Notes: generated by a model from the letters alone, not told the origin. Shown: positions 1 through 12,405, counted from the first letter of the stretch. The stretch: DNA of 64,000 nt from Astrocystis sublimbata (GCA_022453515.1 JAJNNY010000001.1:1364001-1428000); one strand, 5' to 3'. A program made the numbers and translations.

Positions 1-1
1 C

Positions 2-1219
2 GGCGATGATGCCGGCGCTGGACAGCTTGTTGTGAAAAGACAGAAGCCGGGAACCAGCACCGCGCTGTCGAGACGTGATGACGCCTCTGGTGGTGCCCTC
101 GTTCAGTCCGTATGTTCCCCACGCTTGCTATTTCCTTTTCCCAGCTACGTTCCGGTGCTGATGACTTCTGGGTGCAGACAATTAGAACGAGCAATCTTGA
201 AGCTCCTCTTATGGAGCTCGGTGGCCATTCAGGCGAGATCTTTTCAGCCAAGTTCGATCCCACCGGCAACCTGATTGCGTCTGGATCCATGGACAGGAGC
301 ATATGTAAGCAATGATCACACCCGTACCAAATCCTTTCTAACAGCAACTGCAGTGCTATGGAACTCATCCGGCGCCTGCGAAAACTATGGTGTCCTGAAT
401 GGCCACAAGGGCGCTGTCCTCGATCTGCAGTGGTCGCGAGACTCCGAAATTCTTTACTCAGCCTCCGCCGACATGCATCTTGCTAGTTGGGATTTGACAT
501 CGGGCGCTAGAATACGGCGGTATGTGGGCCATGAAGAGATTATCAATGCTATGGATATCAGCAAGCGAGGCGAAGAGCTATTGATCAGCGCGAGCGATGA
601 TGGCACAATCGGCATCTGGGACCCTCGTACGAAAAATGCTGCGGACCACATCGAGACTGATTTCCCCGTCACTGCCGTCGCCGTATCCGAAGCAGGCAAC
701 GAGCTATACTCCGGCGGCATCGACAACGATATCAAGGTCTGGGATTTGCGGAAGAAGGCCGTTGTGTACTCGATGTTGGGCCATAACGACACCATCACGA
801 GCTTACGCGTTTCTCCTGATTCTCAGTCGCTCTTGTCCTACTCTCACGACTCAACAGCCAAGACGTGGGATATCCGACCGTTTGCCCCTACCGAACGGCA
901 TATTCGAACCTTCGACGGCGCTCAAATGGGCATTGAGAAGAATCTAGTCCGAGCGAGTTGGGACAAAACGGGGAAGAAGATTGCAGCTGGAGCTGGTGAT
1001 GGGACAGTGGTCATATGGTCCAGTGATAATGGGAAGCTTCTATACAAGCTCCCCGGTCACAAGGGTACAGTGAACTGCGCCGAGTTCACGCCAAATGACG
1101 AACCAATCAGTAAGTTTGATGAGCGTTAAACTACATGCTAGACATCGTTTGGGGCTAATGTCTGCTTAGTTCTATCCGCATCTTCGGATCGCCGTATGCT
1201 TCTCGGAGAGCTTCGGTGA
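2..1219 (+). CDS. spf38: U5 snRNP 40 kDa WD40 protein (5' end outside window)
   Basis: WD40-repeat subunit of the U5 snRNP, a component of the spliceosome. The reading frame is open from base 2, so the start codon lies upstream. Exons read as 2-109, 178-304, 354-1109 and 1170-1219, all with GT/AG borders; joined, they give VKRQKP...ALVQS-TIRTSNLEAPLMELGGHSGEIFSAKFDP and end in SASSDRRMLLGELR-stop. At least six WD repeats are visible, each with GH...WD/WN spacing. Diagnostic stretches shared with animal SNRNP40 are GGIDNDIKVWDLR, WDIRPFAPTER and LLYKLPGHKGTVN. The short tail after the last repeat matches the family (last blade ends ...Y/LMGE(L/I)). Only the N-terminal low-complexity region is missing. 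Very likely an essential single-copy orthologue; assignment to the U5 40K family rather than another WD40 protein rests on the recalled family sequence. Confidence 0.9.
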
Positions 1220-3998
1220 TTCAGGCATCCCCCCCTCGACCCGAGAGCTAATTGTAATATCTGACCATCCGCCTATTCGACAATGTATCCTTCCATGATT
1301 TGGATACACAGTAGTCGACAGGGCGCCCCTAATGTAACCCGCAGTCGCCTTGCTTCCATAGCTAGGCCATCACGCCGGTTGAACCATCTACTAGCACAAA
1401 TGAAGCATCGCAGCTAAGCATGGACTTCAACAAGACACATAGCTGTCCTCCTGCCTTCGCCTTGAATATGCTTCACGTTATGACGATATTCAGGTCATGC
1501 CAGAATGCCTATTGCTACTCTGCGAAGACGGTGCAGTATGGATGCAACTTCTGGCCAAGAGGCGATACTGTCAAGCTGTACCGAATTCAGGCATATGCAT
1601 AAAGCCATGCCGCCTGGATTTAACGGTGAATGTAATTGTCATCGTTTTGTATGGGACCTGTTTTCACAATCAGAAAAGGTGGCTTTTCAACACCCAAGAT
1701 GTCTCAACACTGAAGAGCTATGTGTGTGAGCATATTGTACACGCGGTTAAACGCTAAACCTGCTGCATGGTTTTGAATGGATATGGGATGACGTTGTTGC
1801 AAAGAAGAACAGTGGATATAGTCGTTCAAGAGAAATCTGCTAAGGGGCCACGCTGCTGACGCAATGTTTGATCTCGTTGTTTGATAGCCAACAGTTTGAC
1901 CTGAGTTTGATGCTACTAAGTCTGAGATGGGAATGCTTGAAGAGTTAGGTAAGTCTAGAGGCAATTTGCTAGCTTGAGAGCGAAAATAATAAGTGATGCT
2001 TGAAAAGACAAAGTGCAATATGCTGACAAACAGGGCTTCGGCTCCTTGGGTCGATTCTGACTCGGTCATCTGATTACAGGGCTCAGCAGGCACCTTCGAT
2101 TCCGAATCAATTTGCCAACATCCTATTTAGCGTAACATAGGTAGGTATGGAAAAGTTGCGGATATTGTGGAAGAGGGACTACTAATACATAAACCGTTGG
2201 GCCATGTTTGAATGTCGGTGGCGCAACATGTCAACAATCTGGCTAATATTCCATTCTAGGCAGGTATTGTAAGTTCCTATGAACCCGCACCGATCAATCA
2301 AACATTGCGTCGTGACGTCTTGTGCAAATTATGGCAGTAGTATATATCAGGGCGAAAGCAAGCAACTTTTGTACAAGAGGATCGATTGGCCATCCTTGGA
2401 TTTGTGTTGCATACTGCTTCGTTAACGACGCGAGAGGTGGCAGCATGGAGGAATTGCGAATACACCCCTTTGAACAGTCGTGCTGGTTTCTTTTGAGGCC
2501 AAGGGATGCCTTGGGACATTCTAGGCAACCATCGAGGGCCGTTGGTGCACCGTCACATAATGGATTGCTAAAGTCACGATAATCATGTTACCAACAGCTG
2601 TCCTTGTGTTCTCACCCTCTTCTACCTGCCTCCATAAGTACCTTCAATTTTTATCTATGTGTCGAGGCAGGAGATACTGTGTTGAGACAGAGTTGTTGCA
2701 CAAGTAAAGTATTCAGGAATCAGGACATGAGAAGGTCAAGTGGTTGGCAAGCAGCGGATGGTGATTGGCCAACTTCCTAGGCCCATCCTAAATCGCTTTC
2801 GGCTTTCCTGCTCAAACACGCCATCCACAAGCGAAGGAGTATATATACATAAATATCTCGAACATGTACGTACATAGGCTCGATAGGCAGCTGAGGTAGG
2901 CAGCCGAGCCTATAATGCAACTGTCTATACCCCCACCGGAGGTATCAGGTGGTCGGTCTACATACTTGTGGCTTTTCCTGTACCTGCATTAAGAGCCAAT
3001 AGGACCCCCATTTTACGTGCAAAGTCTCCTTATTATGGGACCCCTGCATGTTTTGTTTGGCGCCATCGACATGTGGCGTTGCCATGATGGGTGGCTACGA
3101 TTGAGATGACATCCGTTCGCCATGAGAATATATGCTTTTGATCAGAGAAGTCAGGTCCTCTCAGGGATGCAGGACGCCTAACTGGATGGAGGGAGGTAGT
3201 ACGGTAAGGAGGATTGGGTGGTATTTATGCATCGGAAACGAGGGTCTTGTCCTCGACGCGAACACCTGGGACGTTTCGTCCTATCCTTGATTGACCGTTC
3301 CATAATTCTCTAACACGTCCCCGATGCTGGCGGCCTGGCCCCTGTCGTTTTCCCTTCCCCATCAGGGTACCGAAAACATCATAGGTCGGTCGGGCTGTTG
3401 TTGTGCCTGGTGTAAGCCGTCGTCGCCGCCGGTGTCTCCTCCTCCTTTGCAAACCTGCAAACAAATATCTGACCTAGATGGCGTTGTGCTAATTCCATTC
3501 TTTCACTCGTTTCCTCGTGCTCTGGGAGCATGAGCCTTAATTATTCTTCTTTCGGCATTTAGAGTTCTATTGCATAGAACGAGTTTCCAATCTTCACCCG
3601 AAGCGCGCGTATGTGTGGTCAAGCCTGAAACTTCAGTTCTTTTTTCATTTATCGAAATATTGTCTGGTGGAAACAGACGTAAAGGAACAGCTTTTTACGA
3701 CGCGACGCATCCTTAATCATAATCCACGGCCAAATTACTCGAGTTGCCCGTAGCTCTGGCCGTGGGCTCATTCTTTTCTTCGGATACTCCGCGTTTTCCA
3801 GCTGATCTATCCAACTTCTACAGCGTTGATGAGAATTTAATCAAAAGACCACAAGGACATATGCTGGACCGACCGTATCAATAAGTCCATTGTGACCAGG
3901 AACACCGGTTGCAAGATTTGCAGGAAATATAGCGCTGGAAAGAGGATAACTTGTTGACGACGAAAACTCCCACTCGAACGAAATATTACTAAGCAGGC
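1220..3998. other. Intergenic region, no gene supported
   Basis: The 2.8 kb between the U5-40K gene and the next gene contains only short ORFs in all frames, none with recognisable domains or with flanking splice signals that extend them. It should hold the 3' UTR of the left gene and the promoter of the right gene. No tRNA-like B box or long repeat was noticed. Confidence 0.5.
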
Positions 3999-5249
3999 AT
4001 GGAGGAACAACGGCAGGGTACTGGCGGTACAGCCATACCCAACCCGTTCGCGAGGCAGTCGAGCTCGGGGACATCAACGCCCACGAACGAAGGTGGGCAC
4101 GGACACTACAGCCCGAAAAAACGTTTCCGCCTCTCCCATCTTGGAAGGCCCAGATCACAGGAGGCATCGAGTCGACCACCTCTCGAAAATGGGACGCAGG
4201 ACAGCGAGACTCCCTCACAGCCACGGAGAGCTCGTGCTCGGACACAGCGTTTCCCGATCCTGACTCGGTCGCACACGACACAGCCGGGCAGCTCGACATC
4301 TGACAGGTCGAACCGGACGGAAGATACGAGGCGCCATCGACAAGGCAGCTCACGAACCCATCGCCGGAAAGAACCGCCGAAGAGATTCCTGTTCTGCTTT
4401 CCGTGGGTCAAGTCGAAGACAGCGCGTGGGCTTGTGCTGCGCTGTTTCGTGTCGGGTATCTTTTTGATCTTGATGCTTACGATATGTACGCCGCTTTGAA
4501 ATCATTCTTTAAAATTGAGCAATGTGTTGGCTGACTCATTAAACATAGACCTCTCCCTCTCCATCACATCACACATCAACACGAGCGAGTTTAGCATACT
4601 GTTGATATTGTTGATCCTTCTGACGACGGTGTTCTTTTGTCACGGCCTCATCATGCTATGTGTCCAGCTCGTGAGAACGCGAAACGGATCAGCAAGCGAT
4701 GTCGAATCGAACAAATACGGACACCCAGGATACGCGATTCCAGCGCAGCCGATCCGGGTTGTGCTAGCACGGGATGAAGAAGCTGCCGGCATTGAGAGTG
4801 ATACGACAAAGTTCCAGCCACCAGCGTACGGGCTGTGGCGCGAGAGTGTGGTAAGTTCACGCATTCATTCATTCGTTCATCCACATCGTTTACTTATCGC
4901 GGATCTCTCGCTTCCGTTACATCAAGTCACGCCAAATGCTGACAGGCTCTCATGACAACAGCGTGTTGACCCAAATCGCATATACTGGCAACGCGCCCCG
5001 TCGCCGCCCCCAGGTTCAATGCTCACGTCGGCCTCGCCCTCCGACAATAGTGACGACAACCCTCGTACCGCCCAGCGCCGGCCACCTTCCTACGCCTCGG
5101 AAGATGGGATTGATTATGTGGTCGATGCACGCCCTCGATCCATCGCGCCGCCACCGTCTTCCGTGTATTCTCAAAATTCTACGCCGGCCATGTCGAATAC
5201 ACCGGAGATGCCACCACTACCCCATCCGGCGGTGTTAAGGGGACCTTGA
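3999..5249 (+). CDS. Conserved fungal-type membrane protein of unknown function (358 aa)
   Basis: Three exons, 3999-4485, 4549-4850 and 4962-5249, join in frame to 358 residues; both introns have good donors (GTACGC, GTAAGT) and a GCTGAC or similar branch site. Residues 1-140 are Ser/Arg/Pro-rich and probably disordered and cytosolic. Two adjacent hydrophobic segments follow, about residues 145-165 (GLVLRCFVSGIFLILML) and 180-205 (FSILLILLILLTTVFFCHGLIML), separated by a short loop that the first intron interrupts. The C-terminal 150 residues are again polar with Pro-rich stretches (APSPPPGS, PPPSSVY), suggesting a hairpin-type membrane anchor with both tails on one side. A YGLW-(R)E-S motif and an RVDPNRIYWQR motif straddle the second intron. 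I do not recognise a named family; no function is proposed. Confidence 0.75.
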
Positions 5250-7230
5250 GCTACTTACGGCGGCCGGGTGGCATGGGGAGCTAGTTGATGCCCAGTCCTA
5301 ATGTTGGTTCTTGTGCAGTCACGGAATAGACTAAGGTTAGAGAATCCAAGGTCCCGAAGTGGAACTTGTCACTATCCAGATTCACGCGAGGAATCCTTCA
5401 GTCGGCATTTAATCAGGAGGGCACATTGGCGAAGTACCAAGTAATGCATGAATTAGCGTGGGGGTCAAATAATAAGCGTAGATGCTATCCGAAGTCCTTG
5501 ATAAGCAAGCAATTAATGTTCCACTGTTGAGGGTATCCATCATATGACTATGCGATTTCATGTCAGATGTTCTAGACGGCCAATACGCGAGGTGAATGCG
5601 CGTACGTGTCCAGACGGACTGGTATTCAAGGTTGCCTCGGTTTTTGAACTGGGGTTAGACTCTCCGTTGACAGGCTACCTATGGTTGAATATTCGAAGCT
5701 TCGCGCGGGACTTTCGGCGCATTTCTGTCTAGTGCCAATGGAGGGGGCGGCGGGGTTGCAAGAGTCGAGTTGGTTGATGAGTCTTTGCGACGGCCATGTG
5801 ATTGGCCGGCCAGATGACGAGCAGGTCAGGGCCGGCGTCAGTGCATCTGCACAACGCTTTAGGACTCTGTGAGTACCGCCAGTACGGTTGGCTCTAAGGC
5901 AGCCTAAGGTGGAAAGGAGCCAGAAGGTTCGGCATTGCGAAGTTGCAATTAAATGAGTCTGTCTGTCTTTGTGGGTAGGTTGCTGCAGTCTTGCTGCAGT
6001 CCAGCGTGATTTCCGTACTATACGAACCAGGATGTCCGTGTTGATGATTCAAATCGAATCGATTAAGCTTGACTCGGGGGTGCTCATCAATGCAGGGATG
6101 GGGGCACTTACACCCATCCATTCGAGTGAGCAATCTATGCAACTTCATGCTCTAAGAATATACCTGCCTGTTGTGAAGAGGCATGATGCAAATGGGAGGT
6201 AGAGGAAACAGCTACGCCGTCTTCCCCAAGATACTGGAATGGATCGGCTCGTCTCCTACGGTTTGCGTACCTCTTGCGGTTTTCGCACTTACAAGTTACG
6301 ACGTCTCTTGGGCAGCCTGGATTTAAATGTCTATATAAAGAGCTCGGTTAGGTAGCATCACGGCGTCAGGCAGGTCAGGCATGTGCCCGAATCTGCGCCG
6401 AGATCCAGCTATTCTTTCTGCCCCTTGTCAAGATGTGAAAATGGGTTATCCTCAACTTGATTGTTGCATTGTGATGTCTTGTCTTGTCTTGTCCTGTCTT
6501 GTGTTGCCCCGGCCGTGCGTCCCGTGTTGTCTTATCAGGCCCGGTCGAAATAAGGCATTGTTGCCGTGGTGGGTCAAGGTCGCATCGTCGTCTTCTTTAG
6601 TTCACTTAGACCAAATCAAGTCATTCGAGTGGCAGCTGAAAAGGAAGCAATTCAGGGGCGAGCCAACGAGCCGTGTACTTGGACACACGACGCATGAGGA
6701 ACGCATGAGGTAGGTTGTCTCGGTGGTGCATGTATCGGCAGGCTGGCTACCTAACCCAGGCAAAATGAACCGCGGTCAGCCAATGCGAAGCCATTATCGA
6801 CTTTCCCAGGCCATGCCAGGCCTTTCCCTAATTTCTATGCCCCGTTTCCCCTCGCCAAGAAGCCCCTCCATCCCATGATCCTGTCGAGCCTGTCGAGCCT
6901 GTGCCTCTGCCCCCCCTCAGGACGCCCGAGAACCCCCCCCTCGCCCCAATCCTTTCATTCACAAGGCCGGCCTGTAACTGCTAGTCCTCTGGGTCTGTCT
7001 GGGTAAGGGCTAGGCTTGGGCTAGTCGCCGGTAGTGCGCCCTCCCTTTCCACTATTGCGAGTTTCAACTTCCCAGTCGAGTCCAGTCAGTCGCCCAGTCG
7101 CCCAGTGTGGGCAGAGCAGTCAGTTACGCAAAAGGGCAGGGCAACAGCAGTTAGCACCAGTGTACCTTCAGACCTAACATAGTACAGCAGCGAGCGAAGT
7201 CACTCAGGTGCCCTACCTACTGCCTGAAGG
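5250..7230. other. Intergenic region with simple-sequence tracts
   Basis: No coding sequence is supported. Notable content: a CTTGT-type pentanucleotide tract around 6476-6502, and C-rich/pyrimidine-rich stretches from about 6840 to 7100 that look like promoter sequence for the CCHC gene downstream. Confidence 0.4.
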
Positions 7231-7572
7231 TCGACCTGCTGCTTGCCACGGCCCATCTTTCCGCTCCCGCCTCCCTGGGCCGAGCTGGCGAGCTGCTGCC
7301 CAGGCGAGCTGGGTCCATTTCTACCTACCTACCTAGATAGGTACCGTCATCCTTTTCCCTCCCTCTTTTCTTTCTCCCTCCCTCTCCACACTTTTCGCAC
7401 CATCAACATCTCGATACACCCGAGGTCGTCGTGTTTGGGAGAAGAAGAGAGTCGCTTGGAAGCTGAAGAGAAGAAGGTTGCCGTTGGATCGGACAGACGA
7501 AGCAGAAGAACCGGGTGTATGAATCTGTTACGAAGACTAGGTCTCGTAGGCGTTGTCGCAAAGCCAATACAA

Positions 7573-8930
7573 GTGAGTTTTTAGTCATTTTGTGTCCCTC
7601 GCCCAAATCGCCCCCTCCGCCTCCGGTCCAGCCCTCCAACCCTCCGAGAGCCCTTTGCGCCCAACTGCGGCGAGGTGGTGTACCACGGCGCACACAGCGA
7701 GCGCATTGCGACATGGTATACAGAATATCACGGCGCCGCAGTCTACCTCTACCCAGCAAGCAGTGGATGATGCGAGTCCTCCATCTTGGTGCGCGACATC
7801 ACCTACTACACCCACGAGCATCCCAGGCATTCTTGGGGTTTTCCTTTGGCGAAACCGACAGCTGTCACCTCGTGTACTCGATCGCGTGCAAAGCCACAAG
7901 CCATCGTTCTTGATCCCCTCAAAGACGTCGACATAGCTGCTGCATCGATTCCCTGTCGCTCAGATGGACGGACCTGTGCACACACACCCCTGCTCCTGCT
8001 GCTCCTCGCATCACCAGTAACGTCAGCCCCGCGCCCTGCGACTGGAACCTGGACGTGGTTGGCGCAGTCGTGTCCCGGTCTTGCAGCTTGAGTGCCTGAG
8101 GCAATCTATCAAACACGCTCGGCTCAGACGCATGGGTGTACGAAATAAAATCCTCATTGGTCGAATACCAAACCCAAACATGACCGGTTGCCCGGGTTGC
8201 GGCGGGATGCTGCGGGATGTTGCATGTTACTTGCATGAAGAAATACAGGCAAAGCCCGCGCTGCACACGCGCCCTCAAGGCTCGTTTGTCGTTTGACAGG
8301 CGACCTCCAAGCAAGCAAAGCTGCTCCTTTCGATGACATGAGACATTTTCCATCTATCCCACTACGGAGTTTATGCGTCGCAAAGTCCGATCACGACGAA
8401 CGATCCCATGGGATGCAGTGTTGGAATGCGCAACGCAAAGCTGCCACTCCAAAGCCATTGGATGGGATTCCTAAAGCACACCTAGGGTTCCCTGTACATA
8501 CCTACATACCCGCGCCTACATCACAACCTTGATCCGCTGCCCAATGCGACTCAGTGCGACTACGCGTGCGTGGTTGGGCTTTCATGTGTCAGGCCAAGCT
8601 GCATGAGCTTGCATGCGCCCGTTTTTTCACATCTCACGGCGCGATGCGATGAAAACGCCACTACTGTGGCATGCTCCAGCTTCTGTTGCTCACCTGCTCA
8701 TCTGATGCTTTCCAAGGGCTTGATGAAGCTGCCACTCCTCACCGACGAACCAATTTTGGGGACATGATGCCACTTATCGCGCTCTCCTCCACGATGAGAC
8801 CTCCAACCACTCAGGAGCTCATGCGCACCTTTATCACTTTTCATTCCATATCGCTGCATACGGCTTGTTGGGCTACGAGTTGAGGGCCATTGGGCCAGCG
8901 CAAGACGTCTTGCTAATCATAAGTTCACAG
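7573..8930 (+). other. Probable long intron in the 5' leader of the CCHC zinc-knuckle gene
   Basis: A strong donor GTGAGT at 7573 follows a pyrimidine-rich, leader-like region. A branch-like TGCTAATC and the acceptor TTCACAG end at 8930, only 21 bases before the ATG at 8952. No convincing protein lies in the 1.36 kb between. The most economical reading is a long intron in the 5' UTR of the zinc-knuckle gene. This is inference from splice signals only; a separate non-coding transcript or plain promoter DNA is possible. Confidence 0.4.
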
Positions 8931-8951
8931 ATTCGCAGCTTCGCTACTACC

Positions 8952-9690
8952 ATGTCTTCTCTTTCGCGCAGAGCATGCTACAAGTGTGGCAACGTTGGCC
9001 ACTATGCCGAGGTTTGCTCCTCCGCTGAGCGCCTCTGCTACAACTGCAAGCAACCTGGTAAGACCATCCCCGTATGACACGTAGCTCTCGTATGATTAAC
9101 GGGTTTTTGTCGGGTGAAAAGGCCACGAATCCAACCAATGTCCCCTTCCTCGAACGACCGAAGCCAAGCAGTGCTACCACTGCCAAGGACTGGGTCACGT
9201 CCAGGCCGATTGCCCTACACTCCGTCTGAGTGGCACCGGCGGTGGCAACGGTCGTTGCTACAACTGTGGACAGCCTGGCCATCTTGCCCGCGCATGCCCC
9301 AACCCCACAGGTGTCAGCATGGGCCGTGGTGCCGGTGCCCCCCCAATGGCCCGCGGCGGATTCGGCGGTTACGGACGCGGTGGCTTCGCTGGAGGCCCTC
9401 GCCAGCCAACATGCTATAAGTGTGGCGGCCCCAACCACTTTGCCCGGGATTGCCAGGCTCAGGCCATGAAGTGCTACGCTTGTGGCAAGCTCGGCCACAT
9501 CTCACGCGACTGCACTGCGCCGAATGGCGGCCCGTTGAACACGGCTGGCAAGACCTGCTACCAGTGCGGCGAGGCTGGCCACATCTCCAGGGATTGTCCC
9601 CAGAAGGCCGTCGCCCCCGCTCCTGTTGGCGCTGAGATTCCCACCGACGTCGATGTCCCCGCGCCCGCTGTCATCCCGCCCGTCGTCTAA
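8952..9690 (+). CDS. gis2: CCHC zinc-knuckle nucleic-acid-binding protein, CNBP/Gis2 family (224 aa)
   Basis: Two exons, 8952-9057 and 9122-9690, encode 224 residues. Seven CX2CX4HX4C knuckles are readable: CYKCGNVGHYAEVC, CYNCKQPGHESNQC (split by the intron), CYHCQGLGHVQADC, CYNCGQPGHLARAC, CYKCGGPNHFARDC, CYACGKLGHISRDC and CYQCGEAGHISRDC. An RGG-type Gly/Arg-rich linker (MGRGAG...GRGGFAGG) lies between knuckles four and five, as in CNBP proteins. The tail is Pro/Ala-rich. Members of this family bind single-stranded G-rich nucleic acid and associate with translating ribosomes and stress granules. The ATG at 8952 is chosen because it opens directly on MSSLSRRACYKCG and lies just after a plausible acceptor of a leader intron. 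Confidence 0.93.
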
Positions 9691-11813
9691 GTATGATTGC
9701 ATGAGGTTCGTGGCGATGGGGCCTGAAACTAGCCATGTGTCTGGTTAGCGTTCGACCTGTCACCACGGCGTCTTCTCGTGATTTGCGACGATGTTACCTT
9801 GAAGACATGTTTTCACTGTAAGCAATCGTTGTGAATTACCGGAAGTTTCATTGTTGTAACATCTATTATTTGTTACCGTCCATCTAGTTTGGATTCATGT
9901 GATACAACATCTGCACCCGAATTTCTGAATACACCATCCGCATGACATCATATACGTCTCGTCAATCACAACACCATACAGGCTTTTCAATCCTCGGATC
10001 AGGGGGCAGCTATCCGCGCTAGTCCCCAGGAGCCAGGTCAACGATGAAATGGACCGATACCTTTCCTATTTTCTTTACGTGTTATCTTATTCCCCCTTTC
10101 CATTATCCCGCACGACTCACGGCGCACATGATCAACTACGGCTGAAGACCTCGTTACGCACACCACGATTTGCTCTATTATTTGGTAGACATTACTTTCA
10201 CCGTGTGTCCTACCGATTCTGACCTTGGGAGTTTTCGGGGTTTCAAATCTTTCGGATCTTATCGTCTAATCATCATCTTGAACGCCGTATTTCGAAGCCC
10301 TCTTCGTCATATTCTCAACGCCGACTGGCAATGGGGTATCCACGAAAGTGGGCGAGAGAGATACAAGGTCATATTGGTGGACAATGGAAGATGGGCAAAT
10401 CACTTTACCGCTATCCGCCTCGACGGAACAAACATAGAGGGGAGGAGGGGCAAACCCGACGAGACCAAAAAGAAGATGTGGGGAAGGAGAACAGCAAACT
10501 ACACGAAGCCTCGGAAAAATAACCAGATTTGTTGGGCACACTCGGGAAAGACTTACTTGCTTATAGCCCGCGGATATGGCCGTGGCTATTGAATCTCAGG
10601 AGAGGACAGGTGGGGGGGAAGTCTTCCCACCTGGTTCTTGACAAGGGACAGCGAGGATTTGATACGGGGGTTGAAACGGGTGGACTATCGAGTGAAATGG
10701 CAAGATACCCCTAGCAAGAAACCGGGCCGACCTGACTTCGGATCAAAGTCGGGACGAGGCCGCGGAGAGGTGGAGAGATACCTATAGGTAGCCAAGTCGA
10801 CAGCATTGTTGTTGAGTCAGTTAAGAATTGAAGTGATAAAATGAATCGAGTCTTTCCGAACACATGACGATGGTGCAATGCTTAGACAAGATGTTGGACT
10901 TGGAAGATGATCTTGGCAATTGAGTTGTTGCTGTGATAACATTTATCACAGCGTAATTAATTTACTTGCATCTATCACAATTGAGGGGTGTCGAAGGGTG
11001 TATAAGTAACGCTCAAATCACACAACATGGACATATAAACCTACCTACCTAGGTAGGTATATATATATTGACATAAAGTCTTCTGTTTACAGTCTCCGTG
11101 GTCGCGTATATTCACTTCACAATATCCATTGCTATAATCACCCATCTCAGCAATCGATCAACTTGGCGCAAAGCTATCACGAGATTACATAGTACATACG
11201 TCTTGTTCACATTCTCAAACTCGAGAGTATGACTCATTACTCAGTACTTGGGTAGTTGGGCATGCAATATTCACCATTTCACTTCATCAGAACAACCATA
11301 CCGAAAACGAGCTGGACAGTCTTGTCCATAATGATTATTCGTTGTCTTGGTTTTTTCTTCATTGGATTTTGAGAAGGGAATTTTGGCTCCTTAGATGCTG
11401 AAACCCCGATGCAGAAGGCGCACCAGTCAGTCGTAAAATACGTGATACAGGTTATGGTTCGCATGTTACGAAAACCATGGGAAGTAAGGTAGGCCGAGAC
11501 TGATGAACTGAGTGTCTGCCTGCCTGCCGCCCTTCCAAGCCCACCCACCCAACTACCGAGGTATGATACATGCCCACTCCATTATCATGTTCGTATCGTA
11601 CAGATTCCGTGCGACTTCGTGTCTCTTTTCCCGCGACCCCTCGATTTCCCTCTCCCCCGCGTTTCTATGAGGTGTCGGTTATGCGGATGGGGCGTCATTT
11701 TCACAATACCGTAATATTCGAATTCTCGTTGGATGTCATTATGCGCTACGAATACGGATTAGAATCCCGGTCGCAGTCGTAGTCGTTATTGGATTGGATA
11801 GGATCGGATTGGC
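9691..11813. other. Intergenic region with an 18-bp perfect palindrome
   Basis: No gene is supported. The interval lies between the 3' ends of the convergent zinc-knuckle and Tom6-like genes. A perfect palindrome with arms TACCTACCT/AGGTAGGTA occupies 11042-11059 and runs straight into a TA repeat. Confidence 0.4.
11042..11059. repeat. Perfect palindrome of the TACCTACCT/AGGTAGGTA type
   Basis: Two 9-base arms meet with no spacer and are followed by (TA)n. Shorter versions of the same CCTACCTA/TAGGTAGG motif recur in many intergenic regions of this window, for example near 7321, 22730, 30370, 40200, 48940 and 54490. Confidence 0.85.
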
Positions 11814-12061
11814 TTACGGGGGCAGCAGGTACTCGCTCAACGGGCTGGCGAAGAAGGCGATGGCGGCCTGTCGTGGGGCGTTAGTTAGTGGTCATGGGTG
11901 AAAAAGGTAGAGCTAGAGCAAGAACGAGGCGCAGGAGGCGGACAACATACACCGAAGATGGCGACGCTCTTGACGACGGCGGCGTTGTCGGGCGATGTGA
12001 GAGTGCTGTAGGTCGAGGCGATGACGCCCTTGGGGGCGGGCTGGACTCTTCGGGGAGGCAT
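11814..12061 (-). CDS. tom6: Tom6-like mitochondrial outer-membrane translocase subunit (54 aa)
   Basis: Exon 1 is 12061-11951 (37 codons) and exon 2 is 11867-11814 (17 codons plus TAA), with an intron GTATGT...CGACAG at 11950-11868. The product starts MPPRRVQPAPKGVIASTY, continues through STLTSPDNAAVVKSV, and ends AIFG-AAIAFFASPLSEYLLPP. It has a basic Pro-rich N-terminus, a single C-terminal hydrophobic segment (about residues 30-47) and the (A/S)TLTSP(D/E)NA...L(L)P end that I associate with the fungal Tom6 family of the TOM core complex. Tom6 stabilises the association of Tom40 with Tom22. The short exons explain why it is easily overlooked. The family call is from memory of short sequences, so it is moderately sure; that this is a real small spliced gene is surer. 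Confidence 0.65.
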
Positions 12062-12330
12062 ATTGTGTGTTTGTGTGTTTGCGTATGAGTGCGAGGTGGT
12101 GGTTAATGTTGTCGAACGATGTGGAGATAGTAGCCTGCGTTACTGAATTATGTTTCGTTCTTGGTGTTCAATATGGTATTGGTAGGTAAATAACCTCGCC
12201 GTCAATTAATTGACTGACTGACTTGACTGTCTGTGAGCACCGACCTACGCTGCGAAGAAACCTTGACGTAAAGTGGAGACATCGATGTTAGGTAGGCGGT
12301 ACTGGTCTTAGTCCGACAGCCTGACGGGCC

Positions 12331-12405
12331 TGACTCTAAGTGCATCTAGGTGCCTTGAGTACCTAAAGCTCCCACTAATCGATAACACCGCAAACTTACT
12401 TCCAA
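12331..12405. repeat. Diverged direct repeat, copy A (left of tRNA-Ile)
   Basis: About 75 bases beginning TGACTCTAAGTGCATCTAGG and ending CAAACTTACTT recur at 12952-13031. Copy A lacks a 9-base block present in copy B, and most substitutions are transitions with A in copy A where copy B has G (CTAAG/CTGAG, GCA/GCG, CTAAAG/CTGAAG, CCACT/CCGCT, CAAAC/CAAGC). Confidence 0.8.

Noticed and set aside
3841..4353. 170-codon minus-strand ORF
   Set aside because: It is antisense to the first exon of the membrane-protein gene, whose plus-strand exons have good splice sites and hydrophobic segments; the ORF is a shadow.
10170..10592. 140-codon plus-strand ORF
   Set aside because: The first residue is from a non-ATG codon, no domain is visible and the sequence looks non-coding; no supporting splice sites.
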